DNA of 64,000 nt from Anaeramoeba flamelloides (lineage: Eukaryota > Metamonada > Anaeramoebidae). The stretch spans positions 9,491,001 through 9,555,000 of the forward strand of contig JANTQA010000070.1 in NCBI GenBank assembly GCA_027625915.1, in the 5' to 3' direction. A model generated the notes under the pieces. It was not told the origin of the DNA and did no database searches. It saw only the letters and a list, made by a program, of their open reading frames with translations. The translations under genes and the position numbers were made by a program. Of this stretch, positions 11,183 through 21,395 are shown in pieces; position 1 is the stretch's first letter; each line of letters starts with the position of its first letter.

Positions 11183-12939
11183 TTAAGGGACCAGCAACTC
11201 AAATTAGTTTTGTTTTCACAAAGGCAATAGAATAATTATTTACCTAAGGATACCTTTAAACTCAATAAAAAACACAATTTTATCAACTTTAAAGAAATCT
11301 ATTTACATTTTTAAACTAGTTCATTTTTCCCAATGAATTTTTTAGTTGAAAGATCTAGATCCAATTTTACTTTGGATTTTTGGATCCTATAAAAAAAAGA
11401 AAAATTTAGATAAGATTTTTATTTTTTCTTGATGGGGCACTTTTATTAACTTTTGTAAGTTTGAATAAACAAATAGCCTTAAATCTTTAATAACTTTATA
11501 AAAATATATGAAAAATAAATCAAACAATGAATCCTTGAAGATCACAAAAAAAAACGATCATTTGTTTCTTTTATAAATATTTATTAAATTTCTTGAAATT
11601 TAAAAGATTAGGCAATCTTACTTTTTAAAATATTCAGCGGAGAAACAAAGATTTTTTGCTATAAAAATCAGTTTTTTTGATACTATCTATTTTTTTTTTT
11701 TTTATTTTAAATAATATATTTGAATTCTTTTTTATTTGTTCGAATATCTTGAAAAAAAAAAATGAGAAATAATTGACAAGTCTATTGATTCATTAAGATT
11801 TTGGGCTATTATTAATCCTTTGTAATGATTAATATCGTATTATTAAATATTAATCAATAACAATTAAATTAAAAAATATTTTTTTTTTTTTTTGGGTTTC
11901 AAGGTTGTATTTTTAAGGTTTGAAAAAAGTATTTTAGGAAAATTTTTAATTAAATGGTTTAATATTTTTTTTGATCCAACAAAAAGAAGAATTGACATTA
12001 AAAAGTTCTCAGAAATAACGATAATTATATTTTTTTCTAGTTTAAATTAATTATAAGAGATTTTTTTTTGGAAATTAAGTTGATTTTTTATACTTAATTA
12101 TTGCAAAACTCAATGGTTTTATTTTTAAAACACATTTTGACACACTTCCTTCAAATCCAATAGGATTTCCTTTCTTCTTCTAAGTAAATAACTTTTTTTG
12201 AAATACTTTGAAAATATGTTTGGATTTTGAAATTTTTATAAAATAAGAAAAATTTCTCAAACTTTTTAAAAACAATAATTCATTTTGAGAAATATCATTA
12301 ATAGTAAGTTTGACACATTTGCACTAATATGTATACTTTTTTTTTTTTCAATTTAAAGATGTGGTAAATTATTTTGGAATTGGCTATTAAAGCTACCTGG
12401 ATTTTTTTAATAGTTAAATAACCCACAAAATTATTCACCCACTTATAATAAGCCACACACATATGATTTTCCCCAAATCACATCACTCTATCAACCAAAA
12501 ACAGCCAATATCAAAAAAAAAAACAATAGAAATTGTTTTTTATTTAAACGTGAATCAATTTATTGAAGAAAAAAATATTTTTTTTTGATTTTATTTAATA
12601 AATTTTTCAAAATAAAAATATAATTTTTATAACAGATATTTTTTCACTCTCATTAACCTTTTACCCCCCTTTTTAACCTTTTTTTATATTTTGTCCAATT
12701 TTTTTTTTTTTTTAATTTTCCTTCTTTCTAATCAAGAAATTTTTTTTCTTAAAAATCTATTCAAAAAATTTTTTTTTTGGAAATAACACTTAACTTTAAA
12801 AATAATCTGAATATGTACCATTTTTTATCACACATATTAAATATTAGAAAATATTATACCTAACATTTTTGATTTACAAAAGAACATTGATTAATTACAT
12901 TTGGGACGAACCTTTGGGATACATAACACATACATACAC

Positions 12940-13172
12940 ATATATTAGCCTAATTTCAAAATTAGGGGCAAATTTTATTATATTATTATTTTCTTTTTTC
13001 ATTTGTCTTTCAAAAAATAAAATGATTACACTATAGTTTGATTTTTTAATCTATATTGGCTATTATCTCTAAACACTTTAATTAAATACATAGTTATTCA
13101 AAAAAAAAAAGAATTAAACAAATTTTTTATTGATGAAAAATGTGTCCCCATTTTTGAAATTTAGCTTATATA
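12940..13172. mobile_element. short TIR element (MITE), about 233 bp
   Basis: The left end reads TATATTAGCC...AATTTCAAAATTAGGGGC and its inverse ends the element at about 13143-13172 (CCCC...GAAATTTAGCTTATATA). It abuts the next element directly at a TA-rich junction. No coding capacity is seen. Confidence 0.65.
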
Positions 13173-14112
13173 TATATAAGCTAAATTTCAAAAATAGGGC
13201 CATCATAAGTATTTTCTAAATTATTGGTATGTGTGTTGTTTTAACCAAATATTCTGAACCCAATATCTTTTAAAAGTCATTATTGAATATTTAATATCAA
13301 GAAACAATCTTCTTTTAATGAAAATTTCCCAAAGTTGAATTCATTTTTTTGCAATTTTTCTTTCAAAATGATTCCATATTTTTATTTTTATGTTGAATGA
13401 ACAAGAACATTTTTGAAAACCGTTAATATTCAAGAGATGAGATTAATTAGCATTGGGGAAAGTGATTGTAAAATTCAAAGAAAGTAAAACACCCAAGAAG
13501 TGTTTGCTTCGAAAACAAGTATCAACCAAATTTGCTTTAATGAGTTACAATGGTTCCTTGAAAAGTGAAGAAATAGCAAGATCAAATAAGATCTTCTTTT
13601 CTCTTTCATTTAGAGACAATGTGATGAATGTGATCGTATTCATTTTATCTTTGAGTTCTTTGTTGTACATTCAAAAAATTGGTTTTGTTTTCGTTTTCTT
13701 TTCTTTTTTTTTTTTTTTTTTTCTTTTGTTGAGATTCTTTTTATCTTGAAAAAGGTATCAAGGAAAGTTTGGGTTGATACCAAATGGGTAAATAGTAAAA
13801 ATCTGATAACTCTGATGGAAAGTTGTTTCAAAAGGTTCTTGGAAGCAATGGTGAATCTTAAATGGATAATTTTAAGATGAAAAATCATTTCAAAATAGGG
13901 TCAGATTTATTTTTTTCTTAATGGGTTTCTTTTCTCTATTCTTTTATTAGAAATAATAATTAAAACAGAAAAGGGTGTTTTAGACAGTTATTTTTAAGTT
14001 TTAAGTTCTGATTTTTCTGGGTTGAGTTTTGGTATTCACTAAATGAGAAACTACATTTTTTTTTCAATCAAAAATTTGCCCCTATTTTTGAAATTCAGCT
14101 TATATATATATT
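13173..14112. mobile_element. TIR element of the same family, about 940 bp
   Basis: Left end 13173-13204 (TATAAGCTAAATTTC...) is the inverse of the right end 14083-14112 (TTTGCCCCTATTTTTG...). The interior at about 13440-13900 is less AT-rich. It holds a plus-strand frame of 98 codons from 13453 and a minus-strand frame of about 41 codons, neither recognisable. It may be a decayed internal gene, but no transposase catalytic motif was found. Confidence 0.55.
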
Positions 14113-15102
14113 ATTTTTTTCTTAGTAATTTTCTCGTCCATTCTACATTTTTTTTATGTATTTCTACACTGCGTTAAATATTATTATTATTTCTCTTGTT
14201 TTGAAATTATTCTTCTATTAGCCAATTCTACAAAAAAAAAAAAAAAAAAACAATTTTTTATTTTTTAGTAGCCAACATTTTAATAAAAAGGATTTTACAT
14301 TATAATGTCTTCATTAAACTGAATACCACGACAACCCTTAAATATTGAAAATTGAAAATAAACCATTTTTCTAGCCATGCTGGGGGAATTACAAATACTT
14401 CAAGAGTTTGAATCAATATTGGAAGAACAATTTATTTTGGAATATTTCAAAATTGAAATCAATTCATCACATTTTTTTTTTTCAATATTGTTTCAATAAG
14501 ATTTTTTTCCTAATTCATTTGTAAAATTTTTTTCCGACAAGATCGGATAGTCTCTAGTTAAAAAAACTTCTCTATTAATGTTACTGAAACCCTGAAAAAG
14601 ATTTTAGAAAAATCATATTAATTTCTATTGGAATTTTTATTTCGATCTTCAATAGAACATCAAAATGAACCTTGTTGTTTTTCTCAATGTAGTCTGAAGA
14701 ATATGAAATTTTCACTTTTTAAAAAATTATATCGATTTTTTAGGTTTTATTCCATATGGATATCAACTATTTTTTAATGTGTATTATTCTTCAACAGATT
14801 TCTTATTTGTTCTTCAAAGGTTAATTCCAAAAAAATAATTACTATTTGAAAATTTTTCTGTTGGCACCCTTTTGATTGAACTAAAGTTTATATCGAAAGA
14901 ATCCAATTATTTTGTCTTCTGAGAAACAATGATATAAAAAATAAATTCAAAAATTTAATATGAAAAACGAAAAATCTGGAATTTCAAAAAATAAATAAAA
15001 ATTTTATTCTAACTTTATTCTAAATTATTAAAATTTATTTAAACAACAATATGTAAAAAATCAAAAATCGGCTGAAAAAAAAAAAAAAAAAAAACCCGCC
15101 AA

Positions 15103-17280
15103 TTATCTCCAATCAGCAGATCCAATTCCTCTTTTTCCAGAAAAGAGATGTTTTGGCCTGTAAGTAACGATAGATCTGTCACCTTCACCCTTTGGCATAT
15201 ATCTGTTTTTCTTTTTTTCAAATTGCTTGACAGCGATTTTTCTAGCCAATTTGAGTTGGGTTTCGTCTTTGAAACCCTTATAGCGAGGGTCAACACTTCT
15301 GGAACGAACTCTGGACCGATCTTTATTTAAGACAACACCCTGGCCGATCTGAACTTCCTTTTGAGTGTCCTGTAATTCTTTCATCATCCCCTTTCGGAGT
15401 TTTTCTCGCCCTCTTTTTGTTTTGAGATGCCTTTTTTTAGCTTGCTTCAAAGGAAGGTCTGGAAGACCCATATCTTTCAAATGCTCCTTTAAAGAGGAAA
15501 TACTTTTTTTCGTATTTTTATTTGTAGGAATCGATTTTCTCCCCCTTGTTTTTTCTCTGTTCTTTTTCAAAATTTTTAACATTTTTTTCTCTCGAATTTT
15601 ATCTAACATTTTTTCTTGTGTTTGGTTCAAGTCATTCACTTCCATTTCTTGTGAATCCGCTTCCTCCATTTTTCTAATTATTTCTTCTTCTTCCTTTTCC
15701 AATTCATCTAATTTCCTTTCGATCTCTGGGTCGATAAAATCAGCAATATTCTTGCCTTCCCAAATTTCTGGGATTATGTCGTCCTTCCATTCTTCATTTT
15801 CCAAGATCCATTCCTTTCGAAGGTCAATATCATATTTACCATATCCTCCGTTTTGCTTTTCAAGATCTCGTGAAAGTGTTTTTTTTGGTTTAACATAGCC
15901 CTTCTGCTTTTTCTTTTCTCTCATTTCTAGTATACTTTTGGGGATATTTGGTGGCCTTTCGAATTCGTCACGCTTTTCAGGAATTGCGACATGCAGTCTA
16001 TTCAAATTTTTATCCATTTCACTTGACCTTACCTTTTTTTCGACTCTTTCGGATTTTAATAAATCACACGATTGCTCAATAACCTTGGCGATACCCATTT
16101 CTCCTTTGGAACTAATTGCAACGAGTTTTACTCTTTCATCGCTGGCCATTAAAAAGCCATCTTTTAATTCCCAATCAATGTTCCAATCTAATTCCCGATT
16201 GAATAATGCCATGCCGAGGGACTCATCATTTTCCTGTCCAATTATCAAGTCTTTTTCTTCATCTTCTTCGTCTAATTCTTCTTTTTCTTTTTCATTTTCA
16301 TTTTCTTCTTCTTCATCTGAAAAGGTTTCCTTTGGCAATTCCTTATCCCAAACACATTCAATGATCTTTCGTTCCTCCTGGGAGAGTTCATTTGGCTTCC
16401 TAAGATCAATTTTTGATAAGACAAGTACAATTGGCTTGCCGACAAACAGCCTTGAAATTGAGCGGAATAGGGTCACCTGCTGATGGATGGAATAGCCACA
16501 GGTCTCGGAAATGTCAATAAAAAACAAAATTGTGGACTTGATATAAGCAAGTGCTGTGATTGCTTGCATTTCAATTGTATTACGTTTAATTAAGGGGTGA
16601 TCCAAGATACCCGGTGTGTCAAGACATTGCCACCTTTGGAAATCATAATCAAAGTGCCCAACAAATAGAGACTTTGTTGTAAATGGATAAGGCTGCACGT
16701 CAACGTTTGCCCGTGTGATGGTGTTCATAAAACTTGACTTACCAACATTGGGGTACCCGGTAATGATCAGGGTTCTTGTTGTGGGATCAATTGATGGGTA
16801 TCTTGAAAGATGCTGGCGCACTTGTTCCAAATAGCTCAAGGAGTCCTTTTGTTTCCTAATTACAGTACAAAGCCTACCCAGCGCAGCCCTTTTTAAAGTC
16901 TTACATCGAAACAAAGAATCTCCGTATTTGATTTGCGAAATGTAATGCTTGGCAATATGGTCAACAATGTTACGTGAAATGGACATTGATCCCAAGGCAA
17001 TTTTGTAATGATCCCGATCATAGAGGATGTTTAATAAATCAGAATAAAAGGGATGGATCGAATTCAAATCAGGAAAGTCGTCCAAGATTTGTCCAAACTT
17101 GTCATGGATCATGGACTGAACGGTCCTTACTTTTCGAATATAAAAATCCCGAATACGAATAATTTTAAATCCTGGTCGGATCACAGTTGGCGTTCTTCTC
17201 TGGGTCTTGTTCAACACATTATCAACAAACTGCTTAGATGGTAAAACAGCTCGGATCTTTCGAAAGTTATAGTGACTCAT
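15103..17280 (-). CDS. NOG1: nucleolar GTP-binding protein NOG1
   Basis: GTPase (OBG-HflX family) of the pre-60S ribosomal particle, needed for late nucleolar and nuclear maturation of the large subunit. One uninterrupted exon encodes 725 residues from ATG at 17278-17280 (MSHYNFRKIR), a start that matches the family; animal NOG1 is about 630. The N-terminal helical domain (1-165) keeps HPFYSDLLNILYDRDHYK and EQVRQHLSR. G domain: G1 GYPNVGKSS at 175-183, the TTKSLFVGH switch region near 201-209, G3 DTPG at 221-224, and G4 SKID at 289-292 where NKxD is usual. An acidic insert (about 320-345, Glu/Asp-rich) interrupts the domain before the G5 region (ISSKGE, near 389-394). The C-terminal half is basic and coiled-coil-like, with the family tail GKRGIGSADWR. 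A second small frame at 15039 is only a shadow. Confidence 0.96.
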   Translation of the reverse strand: MSHYNFRKIRAVLPSKQFVDNVLNKTQRRTPTVIRPGFKIIRIRDFYIRKVRTVQSMIHDKFGQILDDFPDLNSIHPFYSDLLNILYDRDHYKIALGSMSISRNIVDHIAKHYISQIKYGDSLFRCKTLKRAALGRLCTVIRKQKDSLSYLEQVRQHLSRYPSIDPTTRTLIITGYPNVGKSSFMNTITRANVDVQPYPFTTKSLFVGHFDYDFQRWQCLDTPGILDHPLIKRNTIEMQAITALAYIKSTILFFIDISETCGYSIHQQVTLFRSISRLFVGKPIVLVLSKIDLRKPNELSQEERKIIECVWDKELPKETFSDEEEENENEKEKEELDEEDEEKDLIIGQENDESLGMALFNRELDWNIDWELKDGFLMASDERVKLVAISSKGEMGIAKVIEQSCDLLKSERVEKKVRSSEMDKNLNRLHVAIPEKRDEFERPPNIPKSILEMREKKKQKGYVKPKKTLSRDLEKQNGGYGKYDIDLRKEWILENEEWKDDIIPEIWEGKNIADFIDPEIERKLDELEKEEEEIIRKMEEADSQEMEVNDLNQTQEKMLDKIREKKMLKILKKNREKTRGRKSIPTNKNTKKSISSLKEHLKDMGLPDLPLKQAKKRHLKTKRGREKLRKGMMKELQDTQKEVQIGQGVVLNKDRSRVRSRSVDPRYKGFKDETQLKLARKIAVKQFEKKKNRYMPKGEGDRSIVTYRPKHLFSGKRGIGSADWR

Positions 17281-17880
17281 CTGTTTTGTTTTGTTTTATT
17301 TTTTTGTGCTTTTGTCTTGAGGAAAGAAAAACAAAAAGTAAAAAAAATAAATAAATTATTTTGGCTCTTCGTTTTAAAAAATTACGTAATTTTTTTTTTC
17401 TTTGAGGGACTTTTACACTAAGGAATTTTTCGTTTTTTAGTTTTTTGTTTATTTGTGATACTTACTTTTGTTTACCATTTACTTGCCCCACTTTCCGATC
17501 CATTAAGAATCTTCGAAACAATTTTTAGCTTTTACCAAAATTTTAAAATTTAAGGGTTAGTTAATACTATTCAATTCCTTCATACTCAAGGGGTAACCTG
17601 AGACTAAAAATTGAATTGTGAAATTGAACTTGTTTTATTTGACGAAATGAAGATAACAATAATAGAAAAAATATTGAAGAGGATCTCTTGGAATAAAAAT
17701 TCAATTCCAAAAAAAAGTTGCTAAGTTTCTGAATTTCAAAAATTCAATTTTAAAAAAAAAACATTTTGTTGTTTTTCTCTTTCCACATTCCTAAATTATT
17801 TTCTTTTAGGACAAAAACATACCGTTTTATCGAAGAGATGTTTTATTTTTGTATTTAATAGAAATTTTTTCTGATCAATT

Positions 17881-18366
17881 CCTTATTTTATTTTGGTTTT
17901 TCTTACTTTGATTTCATTGCATTGTATCTAAAAATTAATTTCTTAATAATTCAAGTTTTATACTAAATCTGTCCCATTTCACAAAAATATAAAACTTTTC
18001 ATATACTTCAACAAGGATGGGTTTATTTTCAAAAAAAAACTTGAGGTTGATAATCACAAAGAATTTCATTCATAATAGAATAAAAATATATGGTGTTGAA
18101 AAAAAAATTAAAAAATCGAAAATTATTTTTGAAAATAAGAAAAAAAAATAAACTCCAAACATTCTCTTTCTTAGATTATGGTGATTTTTTGTTACAATAA
18201 AATACTTTTTTTTTTGAAAACAAACCCATCCCTATTGAGGTATATGAAAAGTTTTATATTTTTGTGAAATGAGACAGATTTAGTATAAAACTTGAATTAT
18301 TGAGAAATTAATTTTTAGAAACAATGCGTTGAAATCAAATGTAAAAAAAAACAAAAATAAAATACG
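17881..18366. mobile_element. foldback element with about 150-bp arms
   Basis: Left arm 17881-18038 and right arm 18208-18366 are near-perfect inverted repeats that share TTCAAGTTTTATACTAAATC and the block ATGAAAAGTTTTATATTTTT. The loop is about 170 bp of AT-rich sequence without a frame. The arms remain very similar, which suggests a recent origin or continuing gene conversion. Confidence 0.8.
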
Positions 18367-18719
18367 AATTTTTAATTAAATTTCTTAATCGTTTTTTTTT
18401 ATGAAAATATCAGTTAAAAAAGCATAGTTCTTTACAAAACAAAAAATAATGAAATTGCATTACACAAATTGTAGATCTTTTGTTATGAAATTCAAGTTAA
18501 AATGAATTATTTTAGAATAATATTGAATAGTAAATATAATTATATAATTGCAGATCTTTCTAACACTGTATTTAATAAAAAATTTCATCCCCTAAATAAT
18601 ATTAATTTTTTTAAAATATATGGAGAATACATTTATAGGGATTTAGTGTAATTATAAATCTTAAGAGATAATATTTGGATATTTTTTAAAATATATGTTA
18701 TAAAATTTTTTTTCTTAGA

Positions 18720-19330
18720 AAGAAAATTCTAAATAAACTCCATTTCACTCAAAGGACCCAGTCAAAAAGGAAAAAGTTTCTTTATTTTTAAGAATCAACC
18801 AAACTTAGATTGTTTAGAAATACGAAAAATAATAAACTTCATATAAGAGTCCATAATTATAAAAGAAACCCCTGAACAAACCATAAATTTCAAAAAAAAA
18901 AAAATGTTAAATAATTTTTTGTTCCCAATTCATTGGAACCTCTCGTGGTAAATTCTCAATTTCTTTAGGAAATTAAAATTGTTGATAATAAGATTTTTTA
19001 CTTGTAAATGTATGAATTTTAAAATAACATACGAGCTTAATCTTTCTTAATGTTTATTTCGTTTTTCAAACATTTTTTTTTTCAAAGTTAATTTTGAAAA
19101 AATAAAATACAAAAGATAAGAAGAAGAAAAAAAAAAAAAAAAAAGCAAAAAGCAAAAAACAAAAAAAAACAAAATTTTACAAAATGAGAAAAAATGATTT
19201 TGATCTAAAAATTGAAAATTTTAGTTTGAAAAGCGTAATGAATTAAACTCATAGAATGTCTCCCATTTCTTCAATAAAACTGGGCCACTTTTAATGTAAA
19301 AGGGTTTAGATATTTTTCGTTTGGATGTTA
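18720..19330. repeat. dispersed repeat D, copy 1
   Basis: About 400-600 bp with direct matches at 24420-24860 (shared CCATTTCACTCAAAG-like start, CTGAACAAACCA, TTTAGGAAA). Its 3' part, at GATCTAAAAATT, matches 38480-38600 and 39840-39960. A-rich runs sit in the middle. Non-coding. Confidence 0.6.
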
Positions 19331-19568
19331 GGTATATATTAATACATAGATATAGTTTGATATTCAGATGATGTTATTTTCATTTTTATTTTATGACTCT
19401 GATTTTATATCGGCAAGTGTTGAATATATATTTAAAAATAAGTTAATTGAATATTTTAAATAATTCTGTTTAATAAAATAATTTATGTATTAATAATAAA
19501 TTTTTGTTTTTGTTGGATTTCTGTACCATTTCAGGATTGATAAAAAATTAATATTTTTAAAAAAAAAA

Positions 19569-19689
19569 GTATTCAGCACCAATTGTTCGCGAGAGGTTCC
19601 CCATCTCACTAACTAAATTAGCCCTCAATTCGTTGATCTTCTGGGTTCGGAATGTGTCCAGGATTATTAAATTGGGTATGGCCGAATAC
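19569..19689 (-). rRNA. 5S ribosomal RNA
   Basis: On the minus strand this 121-nt sequence begins GTATTCGGCCATACC and ends GGTGCTGAATAC. First and last nine bases pair (GTATTCGGC with GCTGAATAC, one G-U), making helix I. The universally recognisable GGCCATACC, CCGAACCCAGAAG and TTAGTGAGATGGGG stretches lie in their usual order, the last in the position of the internal promoter. A run of T follows immediately on the minus strand (19560-19568 as A on plus), a pol III terminator. It is a single gene here, not a tandem array. The 3' half differs from common consensus but structure is retained, so it looks functional; a recent pseudogene cannot be excluded. Confidence 0.88.
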
Positions 19690-19807
19690 ATTAAAAAATA
19701 ATTCATAGTTTAACCAACAAAATCAAATAGAAAATTTTAAAATAAGAAAATGGAAATATTTTTGATTTTTTTCATTTCTTCCCAAAAAATAAAAAATTTA
19801 TTATTTA

Positions 19808-20005
19808 CAGTAAGTTCCACTTTTAAGGCACAAACTTTCAACGAAATTTAATGAATAAAAAAAATCTCAAATTAAAGCACAAACTTTTAAATTTTTTTTT
19901 TTTACATTTTATTTTACTAGAATATGAATTTTGTCCCATAATTTGGGATTTTTATTGTGCCTTAAATTTCGTTGTAAGTTTGTGCCTTAAAAGTGAAACT
20001 GACTG
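19808..20005. mobile_element. TA/CAGT-type MITE, family H copy 1
   Basis: Flanked by TA at 19806-19807 and 20006-20007. Ends are CAGTAAGTTCCAC and its inverse GAAACTGACTG, with arms that carry TTTTAAGGCACAAACTT and AACGAAATTTAA. The ends and the TA duplication are typical of Tc1/mariner-derived MITEs. It starts 119 bp upstream of the 5S gene. Confidence 0.8.
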
Positions 20006-20007
20006 TA

Positions 20008-21395
20008 AAGTAAAAAAATATTATATCATGTACATGACAAAAGAAAAAATTATCCACGTCCTGAAACAGGAGGAGTATGAAACCGATAGAAAGAAAAAAA
20101 TACCTGGGATTAAAACTATACAGAGTAATTTCTTTAATTATTTATATTAGAAAATTACTGAAAATTTTCTATTTATTAAAATCAAATCCTAATTATAACT
20201 ATCCAATTTTTTTAAAAAATCAATATTAAAATTAAGCAAAATTCATTAAAGCGGGGTTTCTATATAATATTCATGAAATTATTTGATAATATACGTTCAT
20301 CAACTTTTTTTGAAAAACAAAAGAGTTTGATTGAGGTTAGCATTAATTTAGAATATTGATATTTTTATAAAGTTTTTTAATTGATTGAATATTATTTTGA
20401 ACAAGGGTAATTTAATTAACCACCACTTTAATCAGTTCAAGTTATTTTTTTAAAAGTTTGATTCCCGAATAAAAAAATTATTCAGCAAATAACAATCTAA
20501 TTTTCCTAAAATTAAAAATTAAAAATGATTCAGGGATTTCTCTTCCTTTTTTGGGCATTTTTTTCAATTCTAGAGAGATAATCTCAATAAAAAATATTTT
20601 TAAATTTTGTCTTGTTGTGATAGATGATTGATCCCATAAACCAAAGTTTCAAATTTAAACACCGAAAAAAAACCATTTAATACCTGAGTGACTTACCATG
20701 AATTTGCTCCGTACCCAAGTTTCGATTTCACAAAATCCTTTTTTGTATCAAGCCACCCAGATAATATTGAGCAAATCATCCTTAAGTGACTTGAGTCTTA
20801 ATATCGTCTCTCAAGATTTCAACAACCATTAGTTTGAAACGTAACTTTGTTGAACAAATAACTCATTTAAATGACTAGAATGAAATTGGTAATTGAAAGT
20901 TCGTGGTTTTATAGATTACATTTTGTAAAAATAATATATGAGTTTTGTTAATTAAACGGGAAAACATTCTACTTTATTTTGATGTTCTTTTTCAAATCGT
21001 GTTCATGACAAATTACAAGCTAAATGTTTGATAGGTCTATTTAGAAAAATTAAGTGCAAATTTTTACTGATTTTTTAGGCAGATACAATTATTTTATTTT
21101 GGTAAAATTGAAGAAAATTTCAATTCTGTTTGAAACCCAATCGAAAAGAGTGAAACAAAATTAAAACAAGTTCGAATTTAGTTTTATTCAAAAAGTTGAA
21201 GAAAAACAATAAAATCTTGGTCAAAATTGTTTCGAAAATGAATGTTAATTATTTGACAATTGTCACAACATCAAAGAGTACATTAACTACCGAGACAACT
21301 TAACTCACAAAGAAAAATCTTCATCTGAAATACATCCAACAAATAAAGAAAAAAAATTATTTTTTATAAAACTTATAATTATTTGTAACTTTAAG
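20008..21395. other. gene-free stretch
   Basis: AT-rich. A short stretch at 20695-20730 (GAATTTGCTCCGTACCCAAG) resembles 60932-60955, pointing to an old low-copy repeat. Nothing else is seen. Confidence 0.5.

Larger units (their letters stand above)
10148..15102. other. intergenic spacer with transposon remnants
   Basis: Apart from the elements at 10604-11182 and 12940-14112 no gene is supported. The stretch 12070-12320 weakly resembles 59945-60130 (shared TTTCTTCTTC then TAAATAA), suggesting another old dispersed repeat. The segments 11190-12060, 12320-12940 and 14115-15100 show only AT-rich sequence. Confidence 0.55.
17281..19568. other. intergenic spacer upstream of NOG1
   Basis: It holds the foldback at 17881-18366 and repeat D at 18720-19330. 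The stretch 17570-17800 weakly resembles 60920-61090 (shared CATACTCAAGG, then CATTCCTAAATTAT) and 20690-20730. No gene is supported. Confidence 0.5.

Noticed and set aside
15039-15296. Minus-strand 85-codon frame at the NOG1 end
   Set aside because: It is a shifted overlap with the NOG1 C-terminus and runs into a poly-Phe tract.
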